In this document: positions 43,861-52,424 of the stretch, piece after piece
Position numbering within the stretch: position 1 is the first letter of the stretch
How the letters are laid out: every line of letters starts with the position of its first letter
From: Halorussus caseinilyticus
GTDB lineage: Archaea; Halobacteriota; Halobacteria; Halobacteriales; Haladaptataceae
Assembly: GCF_029338395.1 (NCBI RefSeq)
Contig: NZ_CP119809.1
Coordinates: 434,001-498,000 of the forward strand
DNA: 64,000 nucleotides
Direction: 5' to 3'
Notes under the pieces: model-generated
Seen by the model: the letters and a program-made list of their open reading frames with translations, nothing else
The model's database searches: none
Told to the model about the DNA's origin: nothing
Program-made: the position numbers and the translations under genes

Positions 43861-43908
43861 GGCGGGACGGCGTGAGGGCATAACTCACGCGATAACGGCT
43901 ATCCCGCC
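43861..43908 (+). terminator. nested hairpins after the second ppsA
   Basis: Outer GGCGGGA (43861-43867) with TCCCGCC (43902-43908) and inner GCGTGAG (43870-43876) with CTCACGC (43884-43890). It begins right at the stop codon. The rest of the 286-bp gap to 44147 is AT-rich near its right end but holds no gene. Confidence 0.5.
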
Positions 43909-44146
43909 AGACCACGGCGGAGTCGGGTCCGACCCGGTACCGGTCACGCCGTCGCTGACCCGTCCGTTCCGCCGCAGTCGGAGCAATTCAGTTGGCGGTA
44001 AAATTATTTTCGAATGTCAGTTGTGGCCCGTCGACTGCCCACGGTGGGCCTGCGTCTCGTCGCCGAGACGCCTTCGAACGGTATTTCGATTGCTATCCAT
44101 AGGAATATATTTCTAAAGTAATTATTTTCCGTTTCTAAAGCACGTT

Positions 44147-45160
44147 TTACGTGTCCTCAGTTCCGGTCGGCGACAGCGGTTCGGGTTCCGGAATCGGTTC
44201 GGGTTCCGGAATCGGCCACTCGTCGGGGCTTCGCGGCTGTATCTCGGGTCCGTCCGGTCCCACGACGCACTGTTGCCAACCCGTCTGTAGTCCGCGATGC
44301 GCGAAGAACGGCGACGACAGCAGGGCGGCGATTTCCTTTTCGAGGAGGATTGCCTCGGGCGGTTTTCCGGTCCCCATTATCGACTGACGACACCGCGGGT
44401 GGTTCGGATGGGCCTGACAGGAGTGACGCAGGCCGAACGTGTGCCCGAGTTCGTGGCCCACCGCGTACGCGGCATCGGCACACCGGGCGTCGAGTGGTCC
44501 CGACGCAGGACACGAGATACTCGTGGCTCTCGGCGGAACGACCACGTACGGCGAACTCGCGGCCGCACCGAGCCACACGTCCGGACTGTCGCCGGTGTAC
44601 GGTGCCAACACGACTCGAATCCGACTCGTCGCCCGCGGTAGACTCGCAGAGTAGGCATCGACGGCGGACTCGAACAGCGCGAATCGCTGGTCGGGATGTT
44701 GGGTCGCTGTCGAGCGGTCGTTCCACGCCGCCGACGGGTGTTTCGTCGGCACGACCAGCGGGTCGAGTAGCGCGAACGTCTCGGAGACGCGCTCTCGGTA
44801 CCAGTGTTGGACGGTTTCGAGAACGGACTTGTATCGGTCTCTCGCCCGGCGGACCCCGGCCACGTCGAAGAAGCGGTCCGAGGCTATCGGCATCACGGGG
44901 AGGACGACGGCGTTGAGGCGGTCGAACTGGAGCGCCTTCCAATCGTAGCGGTGGACGCCGGTCGTCACGAGCGACCAGTCACGCCCGTACTGGGTTTCGA
45001 CCGCTCGCTCCAAGTCGAGCGACCGTCGCTGTCCGTTCACGGCGGCGCTCCAACTGTAGAGGTGGTCGCCGTTCGAGACCAGTCTCGCTCCCGGCCCGTA
45101 CTGGTCGCGGACCGCGCGTTCGAGGTCTAGCGGCCGGTAGACGCTGGCGTCGAAAGTCAT
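44147..45160 (-). CDS. metzincin-type metalloprotease with duplicated N-terminal motif
   Basis: A 337-residue zinc protease. The metzincin motif HELGHTFGLRH is at residues 236-246 and the Met-turn is SIMG (Met 262). Residues 11-37 and 48-74 are repeats of the pattern LDLERAV-x-x-QYG ... LV-x-x-G-x-H-x-Y-x-W, which is probably a recognition or binding unit. The C-terminus has PEPIPEPEP. No signal peptide is present, so it should act in the cytoplasm unless exported by another route. Nearest families are archaemetzincin and other minimal metzincins. Confidence 0.78.
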   Translation of the reverse strand: MTFDASVYRPLDLERAVRDQYGPGARLVSNGDHLYSWSAAVNGQRRSLDLERAVETQYGRDWSLVTTGVHRYDWKALQFDRLNAVVLPVMPIASDRFFDVAGVRRARDRYKSVLETVQHWYRERVSETFALLDPLVVPTKHPSAAWNDRSTATQHPDQRFALFESAVDAYSASLPRATSRIRVVLAPYTGDSPDVWLGAAASSPYVVVPPRATSISCPASGPLDARCADAAYAVGHELGHTFGLRHSCQAHPNHPRCRQSIMGTGKPPEAILLEKEIAALLSSPFFAHRGLQTGWQQCVVGPDGPEIQPRSPDEWPIPEPEPIPEPEPLSPTGTEDT

Positions 45161-45351
45161 GGGTCTCCGAGAACTATACGACTGGCGGACAGATAGTTAT
45201 ACGGCGGTTTTCGGTCGGTAACGGCGGTTACGTCCGGCGAAACGGAGACACTCATCCACGCCGTCTTCGGTCGTTCGCCAGCGACGACGGACGTAGCCGT
45301 CGCTCGGACACCGACGACTAGAGAAACAAAGACCGCAAAACTACAGAACGC

Positions 45352-46215
45352 TTACAGCAGACCCGTCTTCTGGAGCTTCATGAGGTCCTCGGTGTCGAGG
45401 GTCTCGCCGTCCTTGAACTGCTGGTAGATTTCCTCGGCCTCTTCTTTGGCCTCTTCGCGCTCCTTTTCCTTCTCGGACTTGCGCTCTTGTTCTTCCTGCT
45501 TGTCGAGTTCGCGCAGGCGCTTCTGAACGCGCACGAAGTCCTCGTGGTGCTGGTCGGCGGCTTCTTGGGCCTCCACGAAGCTCTCGTGCATCTCGTCGGC
45601 CTCGTCACGAATCTCGTCGGCCTCGCGATAGGCCTCAATCATCTGGTTGTGATGCTCTTGGGCCTTGTCCGCGAGTTCGGTGACTTTCTCGTGGTGGCGC
45701 GACGCCTCGGCGCGAACTTCCTCGGCTTCCTCGACGAGGTCTTCTAGGTCCTCGCTCTCTTCGAGCTTTTCCTTGCGGGCCTGAAGCTTCTCGCGCTTGT
45801 CCTCGATTTTCTCGATGAGTTCGCGCTCTTCCTCGGTCGAGAGGACTTCGGTCTGCTGTTTGAACTCGAGGTCCTCGATTTCGGATTCGAGTTCCTCGAT
45901 GTCCTTGCCCTCGTCGAGTTCGAGGTCGGACTTCTTCTGCTCGACTTCGTCGAACAGTTCGTTGGCCTTCGCGTTGAGTTCGTTCCGACTCTCTTTGTGT
46001 TCCTGAACCTGCTCGTTCAGTTCGTCACGCTTCTCGCGGTGTTCTTGGGCCTCGTCGACCTTCTCGCGGGTTTTCGCGTTCAGGTCGTCGCGGTTGGACG
46101 CGCGCTTGCTGGCCTTCTGGTTCAGCTCGTTTCGTCGGTCTCGGAGCTGTCCTGCAAGTTTGATTAGTTCGCCTTTCGACTTGTTCTGGAGTTCCTCTTC
46201 TGTTACACTTACCAT
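45352..46215 (-). CDS. long coiled-coil protein (DUF7121)
   Basis: A 287-residue acidic protein that is helical and charged throughout (heptads from residue 15 to 270, such as REKRDELNEQVQEHKESRNE). It is a haloarchaeal conserved family, often labelled DUF7121 or phosphoserine phosphatase-like without proof. The gene is preceded by 279 bp with AT-rich boxes (a TATATAAAT box near 46391 on the plus strand reads as ATTTATATA on this strand), so a leader of about 150 bases is possible. Confidence 0.8.
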   Translation of the reverse strand: MVSVTEEELQNKSKGELIKLAGQLRDRRNELNQKASKRASNRDDLNAKTREKVDEAQEHREKRDELNEQVQEHKESRNELNAKANELFDEVEQKKSDLELDEGKDIEELESEIEDLEFKQQTEVLSTEEERELIEKIEDKREKLQARKEKLEESEDLEDLVEEAEEVRAEASRHHEKVTELADKAQEHHNQMIEAYREADEIRDEADEMHESFVEAQEAADQHHEDFVRVQKRLRELDKQEEQERKSEKEKEREEAKEEAEEIYQQFKDGETLDTEDLMKLQKTGLL

Positions 46216-46494
46216 GCTAATTTAACCTCGATTCCATGCCCGCCTCGGCGTTCGGCGAGCCAGCCGACGACAGCGACGGCTGTCTCGAACTGGCAATCGA
46301 CCTGTGACAATAGTCCCATGTCATTTGTCGCGCGATGCTTGCCGAACGCTCGTGGCGTTCTGGTATCAACAAATATTCGCCGTGGATATATAAATGTTGC
46401 GCTGATTCGAGGCGTGGAAACGGTTCACACGCCCGCTAACGGCCGTGTAAGGGCTTCTCACACTCTTCGGGGGGTTATAAATACCGGTCCGGAC

Positions 46495-48369
46495 TCAGAG
46501 CCGATAGATATTCCGGACCGCGCCGTCGGCGCGCCCGAAGGACGTTTCGACCGCTTCGGCGTCGTCCGGGACGGTCAGGTCTCCGGCGGGTTCGCGGCCG
46601 TAGGCTTCGACTTCTACGTCCGTCTCGCCGGTCTCGTCGCCCGCGGTCCACGACACGGTTCCCGACACCGATTCGGGGGTGTCGTTGAGGACAGTCAACG
46701 CCCGGGTCCCTCCGGCCGACGGATAGCCGTCGAGGACGACCTGCACGGGTTCCAGCGAGGCGGCCATCGCCTCGTACCCGGACTTCTCGGACCCGTCGGC
46801 CGACAGCACGCCCATGCCCGCCCCGGCGTCGGCGTCCCGTAGCGCGTCGGCGGCCAACACGCCGGTTCCGCGGCGGCGGAGCGTCTCGGTGACGTGCTTG
46901 AGGACGCGGGTCTGGTAGGCTTGAGAAGCTTCCACGTCGTCTTCGTCGTCGCCGACCGAGACGTAGGCGTCGTGGGCGTCGGCGTCGAATCCGGCGGCGT
47001 CGTGGCCGTCCGCCGCGGTGAGCGACCCCGCGCCGAACGCGCCGACCGCGCCGCCGCAGTCGTACTTGTCGAGGACCCACTCGGTGTCGCTGGCCTCCCC
47101 GAAGTCCCATCCGGGATAGACGTGAGTGGCGTCGGGGTCGATTCCCGGCGCGCCCGAGACGGGGAACACCACCGCGTCGTCGGGGAAGGCTTCGGCGAGT
47201 TCGCGGTCCGCGGCGGCGTCGTAGCCCGCGCGCCACGCCCGCCAGCGAACCTTGTAGCGGGCGAACCGGGAGGGACCGACGCCCGCGAGGTGATTCGTCG
47301 GGTCCGACCGGACGCCGAACGCGGCCACGCAGGGGTGGCGCTCGACCGACGAAGAGAGCGTCCCGACCAACTCGGTCGCGCGGTCGGCGTCGTACTCGTC
47401 GCCCCCCGAAATCGGGAGGTCCTGCCACACCAGCAGTCCCGCCTCGGCGGCCGTCTCGTAGAACTCCGCGGGCGGGACGTGGCCCGAGGCCCGGACGAAG
47501 TTGGCGTTGGCGTTGGCCGCCCGCTCTACGTCCCACGTCGGGTCGCCGGTGGGCAGAAGCGAGAACCCCCGCGCCCGGACTCGCTGGCCGTTGACGAGGA
47601 GTCCGTCGCCCTCGTCGGCGCGCCGAATCTCCGAGAGACCCGTCTTCACGACCGCCTCGGAGTCGCCGAGTCGCGCCCGGACCGCGTACCGGTGTTGGGG
47701 ACCGTGGCCCGCGGGCCACCAGTAAGCCGGGTCCCGGAGTTCGAGCGTTTTGGTGACGGAGACGCGCTCCCCGGCGTCGGCCTCGATGCGGGCGCGTTCC
47801 ATCACGCCGCCGCCGCGGAACCCCTGCGGGCGCACCGACAGCGAGATGCGGTCGGAAAGCGACTCGCCCGCCTCGACTTCCAATTCGGCGTCGATGACCG
47901 CGCCGTCGTCGGTCCGGCGCGGCGTCAGCGTGAGCGCGTCGATGAACGTCTCGGGGTGCGTTTCGAGGTCCGCGGCCCACCAGATACCGGGGACCGCACG
48001 CTCGTCGGGCACCCGGTCGGTGGCGTAGACGCCGCCGAACGTCTCGGGTGAGCGACACTCCACGACCAGTACGTTGTCGGCTTGCGGGTCCAACTCGTAT
48101 CTCGCGGGAACGAAGTAGGCGTCGTGTTCGCCGAGCAACTCGCCGTTCAGCCAGATTCGGGCGTGGGCGAACAACCCGCGGAGTTCGAGGGTCGCGCGCT
48201 CGTCGCCCTCGCGCGGGTCGGCGAACTCGGTTCGGTAGGCCACGGCGTCGGCGTCGGCGAACCGCTCGGGCCGGCCCGGAACTTCCACCGGGTGCCACTC
48301 GTCGGGCGACGGCGGGCCGTCGCCCGCGGGCGGTTCGACTGCCGCCCCCGTCCAGTCGGTCAGAGACAT
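46495..48369 (-). CDS. glycoside hydrolase family 2-like protein, probably inactive
   Basis: A 624-residue protein with the GH2 plan: sugar-binding beta sandwich (FAHARIWLNGELLGEHDAYF), immunoglobulin-like domain, then a TIM barrel (LLVNGQRVRARGFSLLPTGD). The stretch where GH2 enzymes have the acid/base Glu (H-P-x-V-x-x-x-x-x-x-N-E) reads RHPCVAAFGVRSDPTN, with no Glu. A second catalytic Glu is also not obvious. It is therefore likely a pseudo-enzyme or uses another mechanism. No signal peptide. The ATG at 48369 is chosen, as upstream sequence is not protein-like. Confidence 0.7.
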   Translation of the reverse strand: MSLTDWTGAAVEPPAGDGPPSPDEWHPVEVPGRPERFADADAVAYRTEFADPREGDERATLELRGLFAHARIWLNGELLGEHDAYFVPARYELDPQADNVLVVECRSPETFGGVYATDRVPDERAVPGIWWAADLETHPETFIDALTLTPRRTDDGAVIDAELEVEAGESLSDRISLSVRPQGFRGGGVMERARIEADAGERVSVTKTLELRDPAYWWPAGHGPQHRYAVRARLGDSEAVVKTGLSEIRRADEGDGLLVNGQRVRARGFSLLPTGDPTWDVERAANANANFVRASGHVPPAEFYETAAEAGLLVWQDLPISGGDEYDADRATELVGTLSSSVERHPCVAAFGVRSDPTNHLAGVGPSRFARYKVRWRAWRAGYDAAADRELAEAFPDDAVVFPVSGAPGIDPDATHVYPGWDFGEASDTEWVLDKYDCGGAVGAFGAGSLTAADGHDAAGFDADAHDAYVSVGDDEDDVEASQAYQTRVLKHVTETLRRRGTGVLAADALRDADAGAGMGVLSADGSEKSGYEAMAASLEPVQVVLDGYPSAGGTRALTVLNDTPESVSGTVSWTAGDETGETDVEVEAYGREPAGDLTVPDDAEAVETSFGRADGAVRNIYRL

Positions 48370-48447
48370 ACTGGGGGAACTAAACCCACACCAGATAGGT
48401 TTTACGTCCCGCGACGGACTACTTTCACTTTCACTCCGGGGATGGCT

Positions 48448-48457
48448 CAATTTAAGT
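48448..48457 (+). promoter_or_regulatory. TATA box for the small zinc protein
   Basis: CAATTTAAGT, 25-34 bases upstream of the ATG at 48482. Confidence 0.5.
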
Positions 48458-48481
48458 AGGATGGCGAGACCAACATCCGGT

Positions 48482-48634
48482 ATGCTCGAAGACCTGCAGT
48501 GTGTCTGCGACGGGCGCAACTGCCAGCGCACGCTCGGCGAGAACCAGTTGATGCTCCGTATGACGACGGAGGCGGGCGAGCGCCGCGCCTACGAGTGCGC
48601 CTGCGGCGCAGTCACGGTGACGGTGGTGCAGTAA
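48482..48634 (+). CDS. 50-residue zinc-binding protein
   Basis: Found below the usual length limit. MLEDLQCVCDGRNCQRTL has Cys at about 7, 9 and 14, and the C-terminal part ends with YECACGAVTVTVVQ, giving two more Cys. Such CxC...CxC ribbons are common in haloarchaea. A TATA box at 48448-48457 supports a leaderless start at the ATG. Function unknown. Confidence 0.65.
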   Translation: MLEDLQCVCDGRNCQRTLGENQLMLRMTTEAGERRAYECACGAVTVTVVQ

Positions 48635-48695
48635 CCGCCGCGACCCCGCCGCGCCCTCGACTTCGACCTCGCTTCCTCGTTTCGGCCCCGCTCGC

Positions 48696-48725
48696 GGGCG
48701 CGACTGCGCTGGCGCAGTCGCGCCC
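48696..48725 (+). terminator. 14-bp hairpin after the small zinc protein
   Basis: GGGCGCGACTGCGC, loop TG, and its exact complement, in the 207-bp gap before the DUF371 gene. A second, imperfect hairpin (CGACAC...GTGTCG, about 48728-48758) follows. Confidence 0.5.
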
Positions 48726-48841
48726 GGCGACACGGGCCACCGGAAGCCCCCGGTGTCGCCAACCCCCGACGGCGACTCTCGAACGTCGTCCCGAAAGACG
48801 ACCCTGAAGTGCCCACCACCCGAATCGCCGGTCGAGAGACC

Positions 48842-49270
48842 ATGACGATGCAAGAAGTCGTTCGCGCGCAGGGCCACGAGAACGTCTCGGCCGCCCACGC
48901 GAGTACCTTCGAGGTGACGACAGACGACTATCTGACGCCCGCTGGCGACTGCATCCTCGCTGTCGAGGCCGACCGCGCCCCGGCGGACTTCGACCCCGAG
49001 TTCGTCGCGGCCTGCCAGCACGCCGACGCGACCATCACCGCGACGTTCGAGACCGACGGCCACCGCGAGACCGTCACCGGCCGGGGCGACCCGGACCTGA
49101 CCTTCGAGAGCGACCGAAGCGCCGTGGGTCGGACCAGCGACTACGTGGACGACCGCACGATTCTGGTCGGCGCGGAGTTCGCCGCCGAGGGCTTCGACCG
49201 GGAGTTAGTCGGCGCGCTGGCCGACGGGACGGAGTTGACGGTGACGCTGACGGTCGAGCGCGACGAATGA
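48842..49270 (+). CDS. DUF371 family protein
   Basis: A 142-residue protein with the DUF371 signature ARGHENVSAAHASTF-like stretch (observed AQGHENVSAAHASTFEVTTD) and LTPAGDCILAVEADRAP. DUF371 is an archaeal protein of unknown role. The ATG at 48842 is used. Its stop overlaps the next gene by 4 bases (ATGA), so the two are probably co-translated. Confidence 0.85.
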   Translation: MTMQEVVRAQGHENVSAAHASTFEVTTDDYLTPAGDCILAVEADRAPADFDPEFVAACQHADATITATFETDGHRETVTGRGDPDLTFESDRSAVGRTSDYVDDRTILVGAEFAAEGFDRELVGALADGTELTVTLTVERDE

Positions 49271-49704
49271 GTCGCCAGACGTGGGCGGTCGTCGCAAGAG
49301 TCGTCGCGTTCGCCGGGGCGGTGGGTGTCGCGGTCGGCGCGTGGCTTCCGTGGCTGATGGTCCGGCCGGGGTACGACGGCCCGGTCCCGGCGATTCACCT
49401 CGCGGGAATGGACGCGGGACTCGCGGGTCTCGACTGGCTTGCGCTCGCGGCGGCCGCTATCGCGCTCCTCGGCGTTCTGCCCGTCGAACTCATGCCCGTC
49501 TCGATTCCCGGTCTCGGCGGGCCGCGGGCCGCGGCCGTGACCACCGTCGCGGGCGGGTTCGTCGCGGCGCTCACCGTGTTCTACCTGCTCTCGAACGGCT
49601 TTCTCGGCACGCTCGTCCCCGCCTCGGGGTTCTACCTCACTGCGCTCGGCGGCGTCCACCTCTCGATGGGCGGGGCGCTCCGCCTCTACGCTATCGGTGG
49701 CTGA
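49267..49704 (+). CDS. four-helix membrane protein
   Basis: A 145-residue protein with hydrophobic helices at about 5-28, 53-72, 85-107 and 115-140 (LALAAAAIALLGVLPV). No motif recognised. ATGA overlap with the DUF371 gene indicates coupling. Confidence 0.7.
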   Translation: MSRQTWAVVARVVAFAGAVGVAVGAWLPWLMVRPGYDGPVPAIHLAGMDAGLAGLDWLALAAAAIALLGVLPVELMPVSIPGLGGPRAAAVTTVAGGFVAALTVFYLLSNGFLGTLVPASGFYLTALGGVHLSMGGALRLYAIGG

Positions 49705-49774
49705 GGTCCCGTCGGTCCTCTCGGAACGGCCGAGGAGCCGAGCATTTTACTCGGTTCGGGCCTCAGCCTCGGCC

Positions 49775-50641
49775 ATGAGCGACGACCCCGAATCGGCCCG
49801 GACCGCCGACCCCGAACCCGCCGAGAACATCAGCGGCGGCGACTCGGACGGAAGTTCGCTCGCGGAGTTCGCCGCCGGGGACCCGGCCACGCGCGCCGAG
49901 GCGGTCGTGGACCGCCTCGGGGACCGCTACTGGCAGAAGACCTACGGCGGACGGGACGCCTTCGAGTGTTTGGTCCGGACGGTTCTGAGCCAGAACACCA
50001 GCGACGTGGCGAGCCAACCCGCCCACGACGCCCTGATGGAGCGATACGGGTCGGACAACGAGTCGGCCGACGGAGAGGGCGGGGACTTGGCCACGGCGCT
50101 GGCCGACGCGAACCACGACGAACTCGCCGAGACCATCCGGCCCGCGGGCCTCTACAACCGGAAGGCCGATGTGCTGACCTCGGTCGCGGCGCGAGTGTTG
50201 GACGAGTACGGAAGCGTCGCCGAATTCGACGCCTTCGTCCGCGAGCGAGACCTCGCAGAAGTCCGGCCCGCGCTTCTGGACTTCGGCGGCGTCGGTCCCA
50301 AGACCGCCGACTGCGTGCTGTTGTTCGCTGGCGGGCAGGTCGGGGTGTTCCCGGTCGATACCCACGTCCACCGCATCTACCGCCGGTTGGGTGTCGCGCC
50401 GCCCGACGCCGACCACGAGGAAGTCCGGGCCGTCTTGGAGCGCGAAGTGCCCGCCGAGAAGTGCGGGTTCGGCCACACCGCGAGCATCCAGTTCGGCCGG
50501 GAGTTCTGTTCGGCGCGCAAGCCAGCGTGTCTCGACGGACTCGACGAGTGTCCCGTGTCCGACATCTGCGACAGGGTGGGCGTCGATACCGGGACCGGTG
50601 CCGTCGTGGACCCCGCAGAAGCGCCCGCCGAGACCGAATAA
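49775..50641 (+). CDS. endonuclease III-like DNA glycosylase
   Basis: A 288-residue DNA repair enzyme of the HhH-GPD family. The HhH is FGGVGPKTADCVL with the catalytic Lys 176, and the catalytic Asp 195 is in VDTHVHRI. A Cys cluster C-x6-C-x6-C-x5-C near the C-terminus (ACL...ECPVSDIC) should hold the [4Fe-4S] cluster; the middle spacing is longer than in E. coli EndoIII (x2). An acidic 30-residue N-terminus and a Glu/Asp loop (94-108) are haloarchaeal additions. TATA-like CATTTTACT lies 25-33 bases from the ATG. Confidence 0.88.
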   Translation: MSDDPESARTADPEPAENISGGDSDGSSLAEFAAGDPATRAEAVVDRLGDRYWQKTYGGRDAFECLVRTVLSQNTSDVASQPAHDALMERYGSDNESADGEGGDLATALADANHDELAETIRPAGLYNRKADVLTSVAARVLDEYGSVAEFDAFVRERDLAEVRPALLDFGGVGPKTADCVLLFAGGQVGVFPVDTHVHRIYRRLGVAPPDADHEEVRAVLEREVPAEKCGFGHTASIQFGREFCSARKPACLDGLDECPVSDICDRVGVDTGTGAVVDPAEAPAETE

Positions 50642-50660
50642 AAGTCGAAGAGTGACCGGC

Positions 50661-51032
50661 CTATCGCAACTCGTCGGCGTCCGCCAGTTCGAGGTACGGC
50701 GCGAGTCGGTCCCGCGCGTCCAGCAACTCGACAGTTCCTCGCTCGGCGTCGTAGCGGACGACGCCAGCGTCACAGAGTCGCGGGAGGTGGTGGTGGTGCA
50801 GACTCGTTCGGATTCGGTCGCGCCGTTCCGAGAGACGCGCGCCCTCCCGAAGAGCGAGTTCGTCGGCGAGTTCGTCTACGCTCGCGGACCCGACTCTCCG
50901 AGAGAGCGACCGAAGCGCGTACCATCGGCGGTCGTCGGCGAGCAGACCGAAGATGTCGGTCGGCGAAAGGTCGGTTACGGCTGTACCCTGTGTGGTGGAT
51001 TCCGTCGTGTCGGTTCTCATGGTGGACTCCAT
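50661..51032 (-). CDS. winged-helix regulator (DUF7344)
   Basis: A 123-residue protein with an N-terminal Ser/Thr-rich stretch, then FGLLADDRRWYALRSL and TSLHHHHLPRLCDAGVVRYD, the typical DUF7344 pattern (same family as 58960-59364). A TATA box near 51108-51122 gives a leader; ATG 51032 or 51020 could be the start. It is presumably a DNA-binding regulator. Confidence 0.75.
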   Translation of the reverse strand: MESTMRTDTTESTTQGTAVTDLSPTDIFGLLADDRRWYALRSLSRRVGSASVDELADELALREGARLSERRDRIRTSLHHHHLPRLCDAGVVRYDAERGTVELLDARDRLAPYLELADADELR

Positions 51033-51164
51033 ACTCGGCTTACGCGGCACACCACGACTCGTCTCACGGTCCGACTTCGGCAGAGTACAGTCGAACGCCC
51101 TCACCAAGATAATATAAATTTATTCTCTCCTTTGAAACAGGAGTCGGCTCGTCGCCCACGCCGC

Positions 51165-51500
51165 TCACTCCGCGCGTCCGGTCTCTTCGAGCAGGTGGTC
51201 CCGCAGGTGGCGCACGTCCCGGCGCTCCCGGTCGCGCCACGGCAGAAAGCGGAGTTTCCGCGCTCGCCCGCGGAGAAACGACGAGAGATACGTCACCTGC
51301 CGGTCCGAGAGCGCGACGGTGTGGGTCGTCCCCGCGGTGTCCCGCCGGTCGTCTCGGTCCCCGATTTCCCGGCGTAGGTCCCGGACGAACTCCCACTCCG
51401 CGGACTTCTCCCGAAGTGCGTACTGGAGGCGGTTCTCGCGCTCCCGAAGCCAGTTCGTCAGTACGTACCACTCCTCGGATTCGAGGGTTACTTCGGGCAT
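51165..51500 (-). CDS. hypothetical charged protein
   Basis: A 111-residue protein, mostly helical and Arg/Glu-rich (EWYVLTNWLRERENRLQYAL, VALSDRQVTYLSSFLRGRAR). The latter looks like a helix-turn-helix core. I do not recognise it. It is on the same strand as the DUF7344 gene with a 132-base gap. Confidence 0.55.
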   Translation of the reverse strand: MPEVTLESEEWYVLTNWLRERENRLQYALREKSAEWEFVRDLRREIGDRDDRRDTAGTTHTVALSDRQVTYLSSFLRGRARKLRFLPWRDRERRDVRHLRDHLLEETGRAE

Positions 51501-51559
51501 CTGGACTGTCGAATTTTCGAGGGCGGGACTTTTGGTGTTTCGGGCGTTAGGGGGAGCAA

Positions 51560-52282
51560 ATGGCCCCGGAGGTCACGATAACTATCGACCCGCACGTCCA
51601 CTCGGAGGGGTCCTACGACGGCCACGAACCCGTCGAACTCCTGTTGGCGCAGGCCCGCGACATCGGTCTCGACGGCATCGTAGTGACCGACCACGACACC
51701 ATCGCCGAGTCGCTCCGGGCGGCCGAACTCGCACCCGAGTACGGACTCGTCGGCATCCCCGGCGTCGAAGTTTCGACCGCCGCGGGCCACTTGCTGGCTA
51801 TCGGCGTCTCCGAGCGACCCGAACCACACCGACCACTCGCGGAGACGGTGGCGACGATTCGGGACCTCGGCGGGGTCGCGGTCGTTCCCCACCCGTTCCA
51901 GCGGACGCGCCACGGGATTCGCAAGGGCCGAATCGAGGACTGCGACGCCATCGAGGTGTACAACGCGTGGATTTTCACGGGGTACCGAAACCGGCGCGCC
52001 CGCCAGTTCGCGGCGCGCAACGACTACCCCGGCGTCGCCGCGAGCGACGCCCACTCCGCGAAGTACCTCGGCCGGGCGTACACCGAACTCACCGTCAGCG
52101 GCGCGTCCTCGAAAGCCGACCTCGACCGTGAGCGCATCGTGGCGGCGCTGGCGAACGGCGACGCCGAGGTTCACGGCCGACGCCAACCTCTCCGGCGGAG
52201 TGCCCGCCACTACGCGCTGGGTGCCGGGCGAAAGGTGGGCCACGGCGTCGCGGCCACCGTGTCGAGTCTGGCGTGGTTTTGA
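51560..52282 (+). CDS. PHP-domain phosphoesterase
   Basis: A 240-residue metal-dependent phosphoesterase. The four PHP motifs are clear: DPHVHSEGSYDG, VTDHDT, GIPGVEVST and PHPFQ, plus SDAHSAKYLG at the end of the metal site. PHP proteins hydrolyse phosphoesters such as 3'-5' bonds or histidinol phosphate; substrate here unknown. It ends with a basic, hydrophobic tail. The paralogue at the right edge (63550) shares the order. Confidence 0.85.
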   Translation: MAPEVTITIDPHVHSEGSYDGHEPVELLLAQARDIGLDGIVVTDHDTIAESLRAAELAPEYGLVGIPGVEVSTAAGHLLAIGVSERPEPHRPLAETVATIRDLGGVAVVPHPFQRTRHGIRKGRIEDCDAIEVYNAWIFTGYRNRRARQFAARNDYPGVAASDAHSAKYLGRAYTELTVSGASSKADLDRERIVAALANGDAEVHGRRQPLRRSARHYALGAGRKVGHGVAATVSSLAWF

Positions 52283-52424
52283 GGTGGGAGTCCGTCCCTC
52301 CTCGCCCGCTTCGTTCGTCGTCAGGTCTCCTCGCTCGTTCGCTCACTCGTCGTTCGAAACCCGGTCATATTCCCGCAAGCACGAGGGTTTTTAACGCGGG
52401 ACCGTCTGGATTCAGATACGCGAC

